Assembly: GCA_947625905.1 (NCBI GenBank)
Contig: CANQQJ010000028.1
Coordinates: 1 to 51,104, forward strand
Direction of reading: 5' to 3'
DNA from: an uncultured Clostridia bacterium
GTDB taxonomy: Bacteria; Bacillota; Clostridia; Monoglobales; Monoglobaceae
DNA length: 51,104 nucleotides
A model generated the notes under the pieces. That model saw only the letters and a list, made by a program, of their open reading frames with translations, was not told the DNA's origin and ran no database searches. Position 1 is the stretch's first letter. Each line of letters begins with the position of its first letter. Positions 10,075 to 19,800 of this stretch are shown here, one piece after another. Position numbers and translations under genes: made by a program.

Positions 10075-11562
10075 ATGAAAGACGTACTTGAGATAAAAAA
10101 AGTTAACATACATTTGAAAACGGAATTCGGTCCCGTTGTGAGCCTTAAGCACGAGTTCGCGCTTAGGGCTCGCGGCGAGGACTTTTTTACCGCGCGGATA
10201 TTATTCAGTCTGCCGAAAAACTCGGTCATATCGGCGTTTGAGATAAGCGGCGGAAAATTCAGGGTAAAAAGCGGACTGAGCCGAGGCGCGGCGAAATCGG
10301 GCGCGTCGATCGTCCAAAAAGGGCCGCGGCTCTATGAGCTGTCGATAGGCGGTCTGCCGCCGCATGGCGGGGAGTTTTCGGTGAGCGTTTGCTCCGCGGC
10401 GATAATGGAACACGACCGCGCGGATGAGTATTATATCGACCTTCCGCTTTACACCGAAAAAGGCGGCGGAGAAAAAACCGCCGACATAGAGGCGCGGCCT
10501 TGTTTTTCCGTGACCGCGTTTTTGGGCGGCGGATACGGCGCGCCGCCTGCCGATAAACAAAGCCTGACGCCCGTCGTATGGAACGGGCGGAGCGGAACGA
10601 TCTTGTTTTCCGAGCCCGAGGCGGGAGGCGATTTCAGGCTGCGCGTGTCGGCGCCCGACAAAAGAAATATCGGATATATAAGCAAAAAGCCGGGCGGCGG
10701 GTTTTACTGTATGTACGTAATACGCTCGGGGCTCGAGGGTTTGAGCGGAAAAAAAGCGCTCGCGATACGCGAATACGCTCCGGGAACGTTTTATATGGTG
10801 CCGCAGATCTACAGCGGCCAATATCCGCTTATCATAACCCTCGGCTCCGAGACCGAATTCCCCGACAGGTTTTACGCGGAGAGCGGAGGAACTGAGCGCG
10901 AGATTGCGATCGACGAGTTTGTCGAAGTTGAAAATAAAGATATGGCCCGCGCTTTTGCCGCGCGGACCATAGACGCGATGTACGCAATGATAGGGGCGCG
11001 GAGCCTCGGAGAGCTGAGCGCCGAATCGGTCATTAAGCTCAAAAAGCAGGCCGCGGAGCTTGCGTTTGAGACTGGAACGCTGTGCGCGGAAAACAGCTGC
11101 GTGATAGAATACGGCGGTAATTGCGGTGAAAGGACGGTCACCGTTTCGCTGTGGAAGCAGGGGCCCGCGCTGCCCGAGAGCGGAAGGCTTTCGGACACCG
11201 GATTTATCACGGCGGAGCAGGCCGAAAAAATCATTTGCGCCGCGTGCGCCGCGCTGCTTTGCTGCGTAAGGACGGACGGCTCGATCACCGATCCCGCGGA
11301 GGAAAACCCGAGAGCTGCCGCCGAGCAGACCGCGTACGCCGCCGCGGCCCTCGATTCGCACGGATTTCCGATATGCGCCGAGCTTTCGGCTCTCGCCGAT
11401 AAGTTTTTGTCAAAAAGCGGCGTGAGCCGCGATGTGGTGCCGGTGGTCTACGACAGTCTCAGTCTGAACCACTGCGGCGATATTCTTCGCCGCCAAAGCG
11501 TCAGAGAGATATCGCGGCTGATCCTCTCGATAAAGCGCGGCCTCAGGGTAAGTCTGAGTTAG
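10075..11562 (+). CDS. VIT-domain-like protein lacking a vWA domain
   Basis: This 495-residue soluble protein is not firmly recognised. Residues about 10-130 resemble a VIT (vault/inter-alpha-trypsin) domain: a beta-rich start, FTARILFSLPKNSVISAFEI, a charged middle, then LYELSIGGLPPHGGEFSV and a DEYYIDLPL end. Residues about 285-350 (DMARAFAARTIDAM and KKQAAELAFETGTLC) resemble the segment that normally follows the vWA domain in VIT-vWA proteins. The vWA domain itself, with its DxSxS metal site, is absent, and the two halves are joined directly. There is no signal peptide. A weak ribosome site lies within the upstream gene's end. The stop codon overlaps the spoIIE stop by four bases on opposite strands. 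Function is unknown. Confidence 0.5.
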   Translation: MKDVLEIKKVNIHLKTEFGPVVSLKHEFALRARGEDFFTARILFSLPKNSVISAFEISGGKFRVKSGLSRGAAKSGASIVQKGPRLYELSIGGLPPHGGEFSVSVCSAAIMEHDRADEYYIDLPLYTEKGGGEKTADIEARPCFSVTAFLGGGYGAPPADKQSLTPVVWNGRSGTILFSEPEAGGDFRLRVSAPDKRNIGYISKKPGGGFYCMYVIRSGLEGLSGKKALAIREYAPGTFYMVPQIYSGQYPLIITLGSETEFPDRFYAESGGTEREIAIDEFVEVENKDMARAFAARTIDAMYAMIGARSLGELSAESVIKLKKQAAELAFETGTLCAENSCVIEYGGNCGERTVTVSLWKQGPALPESGRLSDTGFITAEQAEKIICAACAALLCCVRTDGSITDPAEENPRAAAEQTAYAAAALDSHGFPICAELSALADKFLSKSGVSRDVVPVVYDSLSLNHCGDILRRQSVREISRLILSIKRGLRVSLS

Positions 11563-13934
11563 GCCGCGGCGCCGGGCTCCAGCTTCACGCAGACCACGGT
11601 CATATCGTCGCTCTGCGCGCTGCCGTCTTTGCCGCGGCGCACAGCCTCGTCGAGTATGAGCTGCGCCAGCTCTCCGGGCGACATTTCGATGTCGATATGC
11701 TCAACCATATCTTTTATCCAGGGGTTGTTCGGCGGAGAGGTCACGCCGTCGCTGGTCATGACGACCATGGAGCCGTTTTCGAGAGTTCTGGCAAACGTCT
11801 CAATATCGCCGACGGGCACGATCCCTATCGGCAGCGAGGCGGCTCTGACGGTCTCGGTATAGCTCGGGTGCTTGATATAGCTTGGCTCGGCGCCGTTTTT
11901 TATAAATTCGATCTGGCCCGTGTACAGGTCGATTATGCACATATCTATCGTGGCAAAAACGTCGCGGGCCGATTTCATTACCATTATTGAGTTCACAAGC
12001 TTGACGGCTATTTTTTTGTCAAAGCCCGCCTCCAGAAAGCTGCTCAAAAGACTGACGATGGCTCCGCTCTCGAGGGCGGCGCCGTGTCCGGTTCCCATTC
12101 CGTCGCTGATGGTGACGGCCAGTTTGCCCCCGCTCAGATAATCCGTAAAATGCCTGTCGCCGCATTCCGCGCCCGCTCCGAGCGACGCGATGCCGACAAG
12201 AGGCTCAAAGCCCTCAAGCTGGCAGAATCTTATTTTGCATGTGTTTTCTTTTTTGTTTTCGCACAGATTATAAGGGGTCGAGACCGTTATCCCCAAAACC
12301 TGCTTTACAGCCGACTTGATCTTGCTTCGGCAGGCCGAAAAATCGGCGCAGCCCGTGACCCAAATCTCGACCGTGTATTTTTGGTTCTTGCCGCATACGA
12401 CGTCAACTCTTTCGGCGCTCACGCCCATGTCCGAAAGCTTGAGCTTGAGCTCGTCCGCCGCGTCTATGTCAAAGGCGCTTTCTCCGCAAATTTCCTCCGA
12501 GGCGTTTTTGATTATCTCCGAAATTCCCTTAAACTGCTGGGAGTTCAGCTCGCGGCTCTCCTGCAGCTTGTGCTTCCATGTGGTGTTGATCTTATATATT
12601 TCAAACAGGCGGTTGATCTCCGAGATCAGCGGCAGCAGATGCACGCATTTGTCCGAGAACGCTTTCGGCACGTCTCCGCGCAGAAGGCCGCCTTTTCGCT
12701 CCATTATCTCCAGGAATTTGAACATGGCGGCGTAGGTTGAGGAAAAATCCTTTTCCCAGCAGAAGCCCGCGCGCTCGCAGTTTTTGCATATTCGGTCGGC
12801 GGCGGTGTCGAACATCAGCGCGATCTCGCTCATGTCGGTGCTGTCCGGCCCGTCGGAGATTTCGTCAAAGGTTGAGGATATGTCCATAAAGGATTCGGAT
12901 ATGCGGCCGAGCTTATCTTTGACGTATTGCCTGAACCGCCTTGTCTCGTCCTCCTTGCGCATATCGAAGTCGACTATTCTTTCGGCGGACATTATCACCC
13001 GGCGCGGCGCAAGGCAGATCAAAAGCGCCGCGGGAAGGAGCTCGTATATATTCGGCAGATGCTCGTACCCCGCGGGTACGCCCATATACAGCAGCGCCGC
13101 GCCGCCGAACAGACAAAGGCCGAGGCATACGATTTTTTTGCCGAAGCGGGCGGAGACTCCCAGCACCAGGCCGCACAGCGCGAACATGGCCGTGTAGTCG
13201 GGAAAGCTGTCCGACAGACCCAAAATTATTCCGACGAAGATACCGCTCACGGCGCAGCGGGTGATATTTTTCCCGGTCAGCGCGATTATCCCCAGAAACA
13301 GGAATGCGAGAAAATTTGAAAGATTGAAAATGTTAAATATCGTCAGATATTTTGTGCTGAGCAGAACGATACCCGCCACAACGCAGAGGCATATCTTTTC
13401 GTCGAGCAGCAGGCCGCGGTTCGTGAAGCCGCCGCTCAGCAGCACGTCTCGGCAGCGGTCGAACACCAGAACGCCGACCATCATCAGCATAACGTCGCAA
13501 AAAATCAGTATCAGGCCCGCCACCGTGAAGCCGACAAGAAAAAGCATCGCGGTCTCGCAGACAAACATTGATATTCCCGCCGCCGCGCATATAAAGTAAA
13601 CCGACAAATTGTCATTGCGCTTTAGCACAAAAAGCGTAGTTTCAAACAAAACGCAGGCCGACACGCAGGCTATTGCGCGGTACAGGTCAAGCATCAGTAT
13701 GTATCCGGCGCAGACCAGGAGCAGATTCAGCACGCTTTTAAGTGAAAATTTGCGGTCGATCGTCAGAAAAGACAGTCCGAACGGCGCCAGACCGCTGACG
13801 GGCACGGCCCCGGCCAGCAATATGCCCAGCATTCTCAGCGGTATGTCCCAAAGCCGTATGTCGATTTTTTTGCGCCGTTTCGCGGGAACGGCCTCGAGCG
13901 CCGTGTTCACGGGCACAAGTTTCGTGTTTCTCAT
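11559..13934 (-). CDS. spoIIE: Stage II sporulation protein E (SpoIIE phosphatase)
   Basis: SpoIIE is a membrane-bound PP2C phosphatase at the sporulation septum. It dephosphorylates SpoIIAA to release sigma-F in the forespore. The N-terminal part (about 35-325) has about ten hydrophobic helices. A central regulatory region includes a Cys cluster (CKNCERAGFC). The C-terminal PP2C domain (about 585-787) has TISDGMGTGHGA with metal-binding Asp and a VVMTSDGV motif. At 791 residues it is close to the usual 820. GGAGGTATT lies before the ATG. The gene stands alone, convergent with the VIT-like gene (four-base overlap of stops). Its promoter shows unusual spacing typical of Spo0A control. Confidence 0.95.
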   Translation of the reverse strand: MRNTKLVPVNTALEAVPAKRRKKIDIRLWDIPLRMLGILLAGAVPVSGLAPFGLSFLTIDRKFSLKSVLNLLLVCAGYILMLDLYRAIACVSACVLFETTLFVLKRNDNLSVYFICAAAGISMFVCETAMLFLVGFTVAGLILIFCDVMLMMVGVLVFDRCRDVLLSGGFTNRGLLLDEKICLCVVAGIVLLSTKYLTIFNIFNLSNFLAFLFLGIIALTGKNITRCAVSGIFVGIILGLSDSFPDYTAMFALCGLVLGVSARFGKKIVCLGLCLFGGAALLYMGVPAGYEHLPNIYELLPAALLICLAPRRVIMSAERIVDFDMRKEDETRRFRQYVKDKLGRISESFMDISSTFDEISDGPDSTDMSEIALMFDTAADRICKNCERAGFCWEKDFSSTYAAMFKFLEIMERKGGLLRGDVPKAFSDKCVHLLPLISEINRLFEIYKINTTWKHKLQESRELNSQQFKGISEIIKNASEEICGESAFDIDAADELKLKLSDMGVSAERVDVVCGKNQKYTVEIWVTGCADFSACRSKIKSAVKQVLGITVSTPYNLCENKKENTCKIRFCQLEGFEPLVGIASLGAGAECGDRHFTDYLSGGKLAVTISDGMGTGHGAALESGAIVSLLSSFLEAGFDKKIAVKLVNSIMVMKSARDVFATIDMCIIDLYTGQIEFIKNGAEPSYIKHPSYTETVRAASLPIGIVPVGDIETFARTLENGSMVVMTSDGVTSPPNNPWIKDMVEHIDIEMSPGELAQLILDEAVRRGKDGSAQSDDMTVVCVKLEPGAAA

Positions 13935-13992
13935 TACAATACCTCCGTAACTCCAAGGCTTACGCCTTATTTTTCATTAGTTTTACAAAAAT

Positions 13993-14025
13993 ATTATAAT
14001 AAAGTAACATAAAGAAATTTGTCAA
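13993..14025 (-). promoter_or_regulatory. spoIIE promoter with 21-base spacer and Spo0A-box-like site
   Basis: Minus-strand TTGACA (14020-14025) and TATAAT (13993-13998) are 21 bases apart. An overlapping TATTAT (13996-14001) would give an 18-base spacer. The plus-strand TGTCAAA overlapping the -35 matches the 0A box TGTCGAA at six of seven positions. In B. subtilis, spoIIE is a Spo0A-activated sigma-A promoter with an extended spacer, so the arrangement fits. Confidence 0.55.
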
Positions 14026-14066
14026 AACAGGTAGGGGATCTAAAAAAATATTAAAATAATTATATT

Positions 14067-14088
14067 CGCTCTGAAGGTACTCAGAGCG
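14067..14088. repeat. Perfect 8-base inverted repeat upstream of spoIIE
   Basis: CGCTCTGA (14067-14074) and TCAGAGCG (14081-14088) surround a 6-base loop, AGGTAC. No T-run follows on either strand, so it may be an operator or an RNA hairpin rather than a terminator. It lies about 40 bases upstream of the spoIIE -35 box. Confidence 0.45.
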
Positions 14089-14115
14089 ATCGAACGATAA
14101 ATTTCGCGTAGGCGT

Positions 14116-14150
14116 AAAAAATCCCCCCGACCAACGGGTCAGGGGGGGGA
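14116..14150 (-). terminator. Intrinsic terminator of pectate lyase gene
   Basis: On the minus strand, a C-rich/G-rich hairpin with a short loop (one mismatch in the stem) is followed by a run of six T. It starts about 8 bases after the pectate lyase stop codon. Confidence 0.8.
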
Positions 14151-14157
14151 ATTTTTA

Positions 14158-16476
14158 TTAAATATCTTTGGATTCGCCGAGCGGCATGAGATTGTCCGAG
14201 CTGTCCCAAATGAAAGCTTTTACCGTCTTTCCGTCGGGCGAGGTAAGAGGCACGTGAACGATTTCTTGAGTGCCGGCGGACATATCGGCCGCTATGTCTG
14301 TGGTCTCGATATCCTCAACAATGCCGTCCTCACCGTATGTCGCCAGGAGCAGGACGCATTTGCCGTGATCAAGGTTTTTGCTGATCGTTATCTCCGCGCT
14401 TTCGCCTATGATCTGCGGCGAGAGTATGTCGAAGGAATTGACGTACTTTTCAAATCTGGCCGCTTGGAACCGCGCTTTGGATCCCGCCGCGTAGATGTAA
14501 TAGGTCTCGCCCTTTTTGACGCGTGTTTTTGTCAATATTGGAGTTTTATCCTCCGACACATGCTGTTTATAAATTGATTCGTTTTCGTAATCGGTACAGC
14601 CCTCTTTTGTCACATAGTAGTCTTTATTTGTCAATACATAGGCATACACAAACAATATTCCGTCATCAACGGCCGTATATTTAAGCGTCGTTCCCTCTTC
14701 TTTGGGCATTCCCGTTTCATTGTTCCAGCCTGCGCTGTTATTGCTGGTTATGGCGTAATTGTATTTCTTTCCGTCCTGGCCGGGCCAATTGTAATTAATA
14801 AGCTCGTTTTGAGTGCCTTTGCTTCCGGTAGTGGGAAACATAGCGGTCAGTCCCGGCATAAGAGTTTGGTTAGCCGCTTTGTCTTTGTTGCTGCTGCTTG
14901 CGGTCCATGAATCGACAAGATCGGTTTCGGGAAGCGGCTCGGGAGTGACGTTTATCGCGGGCGGAGCGGTAGGCTCGGGCAGATCGGTGTGGTCCGCGTC
15001 GTAAGTCACATCTCTCGTAAATGATTTGTCCGCCAGAGCGTTGGCGTAGAGCTCGATGTTCATATATCCTGAGTCGGAAACCTTAAGAGCGTCCGAAGGA
15101 TCATCCTTGTTAAGGCTGTTCTGATCCTCCCACTGGTTCGGCATGCCGTCGTGGTCGCTGTCCTTGGCTTTGGTTCCGGTAAGAATGGGATATCCGCCGG
15201 CCTGCTCCACCGTGTCGACCAGACCCTTGCTTCCGTGGCTCGCGGAGCCGTTTTTCACATCCTCAATAATGCCCGCGTCTATCGCGTCGGGAGATATATT
15301 GTCGCCCGCGTCCGTCAGGACCCTTTCGTAGGCTTCCTGCGCCGTGTCGGTTTTCACGGGGTGCGAGTCGATATATTTCATATGAACGGCTTTGGCTTCG
15401 TCTGTGATGTTAGCGTCGGTCCAAATATATTTTTGCACGGAATTATCATCAACGTCGATGCCCTTGGCGTTGTCGGCTGTCACGGTGCTGCTGCCTTCCA
15501 TATAGTTGCCGCTCACATAGAGATCGGTGCTCCATTTTGACTTTATGTCGTTTCCCGTGGACGAGCATTGATAAATGCGCTGCTTGACCGAGGAACTTGT
15601 GGCCGGACCGGGCTTGTAGTAGCAGTTGACTATGTTCGCCGCCATAGCGCCCTGGCCGCCGTAGGACGAGTTGCCGCCCCAGTTGTATATAACGTTGTTT
15701 CGAAGATCGGTCAGATCTACCTGTTTGCTCATGTCATAGTCTTTGTCGCCGATAAAATCACCCTCGGCGAGCCTGGGATTTCGGCTGTCGTGATGTGCCA
15801 GCAGATTGTGATGGAAGCTGGCGTTGCTGCCGCCCCATATGGCGCCGTAGCCGTGGTTTCCCTTGGGGTGGATAGAGTTTTTTAAACTCTCGGCAACAAT
15901 GCACCACTGCAGAGAAAAGTTTGTCACGTCATAAAATGAGACACATTCGTCCGCCGACCAGCTCATGGAGCAGTGGTCAATGATAAGATCGTGCGATTTG
16001 TTTCCGCCCAGAGCGTCATCGGCGCAGCCGCCGACGGTTCCCATTCTGAAGCGCAGATATCTCAAAATAATATTGTTGCCGTTTATGTAAGTGTTATAGT
16101 CCTTGATGCATATGCCGTCGCCCGGCGCGGTCTGGCCGAGGATCGTCAGATTGTCATTGTAGATGGTCAGCGTGCGCTTGAGCTCGATATTGCCCGACAC
16201 ATCGAACACGACAACGCGGTTGGGCTGAGAGACCGCGTCGCGGAACGTGCCGTAGCTGCCGTCGTCAGCCAGCGAAGTCACGCGGTATATCTCGGGCTTT
16301 TCCGCGCCTCTGGCGCCCGTCGTCCACATTCCGCCGCCCTCGGCGCCTGGAAACGCGGCCGGAGAGTCGGCGGCCGTCTCGATTAAGTCCGCGGCGGACA
16401 CCGGAATATAAACAGCCGAAAGCGCCACGCACAGTATGACGAGCCAAACAACAAAACTCAGTTTTTTGATTTTCAT
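14158..16476 (-). CDS. Secreted pectate lyase, PL1 family
   Basis: This exported enzyme cleaves pectate by beta-elimination. A signal peptide covers about 1-28. The parallel beta-helix domain (about 40-400) begins AFPGAEGGG and contains the PL1 hallmarks YRVTSLADDGSYGTFRDA, VVFDVSGNIEL and the HHNLLAHHDSRNPRL segment with the conserved Arg. A Ca-binding type-3-like motif, DSDHDGMPNQWED, lies near residue 440 and is followed by a Pro-rich linker. A beta-sandwich region (about 525-690) and a terminal module ending VKAFIWDSSDNLMPL complete it. That last module also occurs in two other secreted proteins of this window. AGAGGGATA precedes the ATG. It is monocistronic, with its own promoter and terminator. 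Confidence 0.9.
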   Translation of the reverse strand: MKIKKLSFVVWLVILCVALSAVYIPVSAADLIETAADSPAAFPGAEGGGMWTTGARGAEKPEIYRVTSLADDGSYGTFRDAVSQPNRVVVFDVSGNIELKRTLTIYNDNLTILGQTAPGDGICIKDYNTYINGNNIILRYLRFRMGTVGGCADDALGGNKSHDLIIDHCSMSWSADECVSFYDVTNFSLQWCIVAESLKNSIHPKGNHGYGAIWGGSNASFHHNLLAHHDSRNPRLAEGDFIGDKDYDMSKQVDLTDLRNNVIYNWGGNSSYGGQGAMAANIVNCYYKPGPATSSSVKQRIYQCSSTGNDIKSKWSTDLYVSGNYMEGSSTVTADNAKGIDVDDNSVQKYIWTDANITDEAKAVHMKYIDSHPVKTDTAQEAYERVLTDAGDNISPDAIDAGIIEDVKNGSASHGSKGLVDTVEQAGGYPILTGTKAKDSDHDGMPNQWEDQNSLNKDDPSDALKVSDSGYMNIELYANALADKSFTRDVTYDADHTDLPEPTAPPAINVTPEPLPETDLVDSWTASSSNKDKAANQTLMPGLTAMFPTTGSKGTQNELINYNWPGQDGKKYNYAITSNNSAGWNNETGMPKEEGTTLKYTAVDDGILFVYAYVLTNKDYYVTKEGCTDYENESIYKQHVSEDKTPILTKTRVKKGETYYIYAAGSKARFQAARFEKYVNSFDILSPQIIGESAEITISKNLDHGKCVLLLATYGEDGIVEDIETTDIAADMSAGTQEIVHVPLTSPDGKTVKAFIWDSSDNLMPLGESKDI

Positions 16477-16511
16477 AAATATCCCTCTTTTGCGAAAAAT
16501 AATATGTGTAT

Positions 16512-16540
16512 ATTATACAGCATTTTTGTTATTTAGTCAA
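16512..16540 (-). promoter_or_regulatory. Sigma-A promoter for pectate lyase gene
   Basis: Minus-strand TTGACT (16535-16540) and TATAAT (16512-16517) are separated by 17 bases, about 35 bases upstream of the start codon. Confidence 0.65.
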
Positions 16541-16695
16541 TATCCAATGCGCGTCCGACGGGCGATGGTCTTTATTTTAAACACAGCATTAAGGAGGAAT
16601 CGTGGTTTAGAAGAAATTAAAAGAATAATTCTTGACATTTTCGTCTAAAAAGGGAAAATTGATGCCGTAAGGGACGTCGAGGGTGCCGTCCCGCA

Positions 16696-16715
16696 GGGGC
16701 GGATATTATCCGCCC
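16696..16715. repeat. Palindromic repeat, copy 1 (GGGGCGGATATTATCCGCCC)
   Basis: This 20-base near-perfect palindrome has a second identical copy at 48610-48629. It lies directly beside a copy of the CCCCCTCGGGGG repeat family. Confidence 0.8.
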
Positions 16716-16720
16716 GTTAG

Positions 16721-16763
16721 GCGCCCCCTCGGGGGAGCTGTCGCCGCAGGCGACTGAGGGGGG
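16721..16763 (+). repeat. Two-hairpin intergenic repeat, copy 1
   Basis: An outer stem (CCCCCTC near the start, GAGGGGG at the end) encloses an inner hairpin, GTCGCC/GGCGAC. Similar copies lie at 20673-20715 and 50935-50979. The inner hairpin of the third copy keeps its pairing with changed bases. Confidence 0.8.
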
Positions 16764-16786
16764 AAACTATTCCCCACATTGCATAC

Positions 16787-16813
16787 AAAAAGGGCTGCCC
16801 GAAGGCAGCCCTT
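16787..16813 (-). terminator. Intrinsic terminator of nifJ
   Basis: On the minus strand, AAGGGCTGCC and GGCAGCCCTT arms enclose a TTCG loop, and a short T-run follows. It starts 10 bases after the nifJ stop. Confidence 0.9.
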
Positions 16814-16823
16814 GAGTTTTGCA

Positions 16824-19800
16824 TTATTCGGAGTAATCCTCCGCGGCCTTTCTGAGATAGGTCTTGTATCTGTCGGTAAGGTCTTTTTCGGCCTTGTCGA
16901 ACAGTCCGGGAGCCTCGTCCGGGAAAGCTCTGAGGAGCTGCAGATATCTGTTCTCGCCCTTCATGAACTCCTGGATGCTGCCCTGAGGCGGCTTGGAGTC
17001 GAGCGTGAACGGATTTGTGCCCTCGGGAGCCTGCGGATTGTATCTCCACAGGTGCCAGTAACCGGCGTCTACGGCCTTCTTCTCCTCGGCGATCGAGTTG
17101 CCCATGCCGCCGCGGGCCTTGATTCCGTGGTTGATACACGGAGCGTAGGCGATTACCAGTGACGGTCCGGGATAAGCCTCGGCCTCTTTGATAGCCGTCA
17201 GAGCCTGCTGCATGTTGGCGCCCAGAGCTATCTGCGCAACGTATACATAGCCGTAGGTCGTGGCGATCATGCCGAGATCCTTTTTCTTAACTCTCTTACC
17301 GGAAGCCGCAAACTGAGCGATAGCGGCTGTGGGTGTGGCCTTTGAAGCCTGACCGCCGGTGTTGGAGTAAACCTCTGTGTCAACAACGAACAGGTTGATG
17401 TCCATGTCGGCGGCGATAACGTGGTCAAGTCCGCCGTAACCGATATCATAAGCCCAGCCGTCTCCGCCGAATACCCACTGCGAACGCTTAACCAGGAAGT
17501 CGGTTCTGTCAGCGATATCCTTGATCGCGGGATTGGACATGTCGGCGTCTTTGATCAGAGCCTCGATATCCTTAGCGGCGGCCTTTGAAGCCTCGGTGTC
17601 GTCCTTGCCGGCGATCCATGCCTTGAAGGCGTCGGCCAGCTTGGGATCAACAGCGTCCATAGCCTCGTTCATTCTGTTTGCCAGAGTCTCTCTGATCTTC
17701 TTGTTGGCAACAACCATACCGAGACCGTACTCCGCGTTGTCCTCAAACAGCGAGTTGGCCCATGCGGGACCTCTGCCGTTCTCGTCCTTGCAGTAAGGCA
17801 TCGAGGGAGCCGAGCCGCCCCAGATAGAAGTACATCCGGTAGCGTTGGCAACCATCATTCTGTCGCCGAACAACTGAGTGATCAGCTTGATATAGGGAGT
17901 CTCGCCGCAGCCTGCGCATGCGCCCGAGAACTCGAGATAAGGCATTGCGAACTGAGAGTTCTTGATGCTCTTTGTCTTGTCAACAAGGTTCGCCTTGTTG
18001 GGAACGGACATTCCGTAATCCCAGTTGGCGGCTTCACCCTTGGCCAGAACGTCGTCGATGGGCTTCATGTCGAGAGCGTGTACCTTCTCCGGGCAAACGT
18101 TCGCGCATACTCCGCAGCCTAAGCAGTCAAGCGGAGATACCTGCATTCTGAACTTGAGACCCTTGAGCTCGGGACCCATAGCGGGCTTGGTGGCGAATCC
18201 TTCCGGAGCCGCAGCCGCCTCTTCGTCTGTGAGCAGAACGGGACGGATAGCAGCGTGGGGACATACCGCCGAACACTGGTTACACTGGATGCACTTCGTA
18301 ACATCCCACTCGGGAACCAGAACGGCAACGCCGCGCTTCTCATAGCGTGATGTGCCTGTCTCGAATGTTCCGTCCTCGCGGCCCGCGAATGTGCTTACGG
18401 GCAGCTTGTTGCCGCGCTGAGCGTTAACCGGGTCAACAACCTTTGTTACGAACTCGGGTCTGCCGGCGTCCGCCGCGGGAGCGTCCGTGGCGTCCTTCCA
18501 GGAAGCGGGAACGTCAACCTTGTGCAGAGCGTCGATAGCGCCGTCAACCGCGTCGCAGTTCATCTTAACGATCTCGTCGCCCTTTCTGCCGTAGGTGTGC
18601 TTGATAGCGGCCTTGATGTAGCCGACAGCCTCGTCAAACGGGATAACGTTCGAGAGCTTGAAGAACGCGCTCTGAGTAACCATGTTTATTCTTGTGGGGC
18701 CGAGGCCTACTTTTACAGCGACGTCAACGGCGTTGATCGTGTAGAAGTTGATGTTCTTCTCGGCGATATACTTCTTAACGTTGGCGGGCAGGTTCTTGTC
18801 AAGCTCTTCGTCCGACCATACGCAGTTGAGCAGGAATGTTCCGCCCTCGCGGAGACCCTCGAGTATGTCATACTGATGAACATACGCGGGCTTGTGGCAG
18901 GCTATGTAATCGGCCTCGTCAAGCAGATATGTCGACTTGATGGGCTTTTTGCCGAATCTCAGGTGAGACATTGTCACGCCGCCCGACTTCTTGGAGTCAT
19001 AATCAAAGTACGCCTGAGCATAGAGATCGGTGTTGTCGCCGATGATCTTGATAGCGTCTTTGTTGGCGCCGACAGTACCGTCGCTTCCAAAGCCCCAGAA
19101 TTTGCAGCGCGTGGTGCCTTCGGGCGCGCAGTTAACTGTCTCGCCGAGAGGCAGCGACAGGCCTGTAACGTCGTCCACGATACCGATCGTGAAGTTTGTC
19201 TTGGGCTCGTCTGCGTCGAGATTGTCAAATACCGCAACGAGCTGTGTGGGCGTGGTGTCCTTTGAACCCAGACCGTAGCGTCCGCCAACGATCTTGGGAG
19301 CGTTCTTGCAGTCTTTGTAAACGTTGCAGATGTCGAGGAACAGAGGCTCGCCCAGTGAGCCGGGCTCCTTTGTTCTGTCAAGAACCGCGATCTTCTCAAC
19401 CGTCTCGGGGATAGCGTCGAAGAAATACTTAGCCGAGAAAGGTCTGTAAAGGTGAACGTTCAGAACGCCGACCTTCTCGCCCTTTGCTGTCAGATAATCA
19501 ACGGTCTCCTCGGCCGCCTGGCAAACGCTGCCCATAGCGATGATAACCTTGGTCGCGTCGGGCGCGCCGTAGTAGTTGAAGGGCTTGTAGTCTCTGCCGG
19601 TGATCTTGGAGATCTCCTTCATGTAATCATTAACGATGTCGGGAATGTCGTCATAGAATTTGTTCGAGGCCTCTCTGCCCTGGAAGTAGATATCGCCGTT
19701 CTGCGCGGTACCTCTGAGCACGGGGTGCTCGGGGTTCAGAGCGTTGTCCTTGAACGCCTTTACAGCGTCCCAGTCAACCAGCTTCTTGAGGTCCTCATAG

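Larger units (their letters stand above)
16541..16786. other. Intergenic region with palindromic repeats
   Basis: No convincing gene is present. The left part has a short AAGAATAATTCTT palindrome and an isolated AAGGAGG followed by a GTG and an early stop, perhaps a gene remnant. The right part carries two palindromic repeats that recur elsewhere in the window, annotated separately. Confidence 0.5.

Noticed and set aside
16565..16648. Short gene with AAGGAGG in the nifJ/pectate lyase gap
   Set aside because: The GTG after the site meets a stop after one further codon, and the other open frame has no start at a usable distance. At best it is a remnant.
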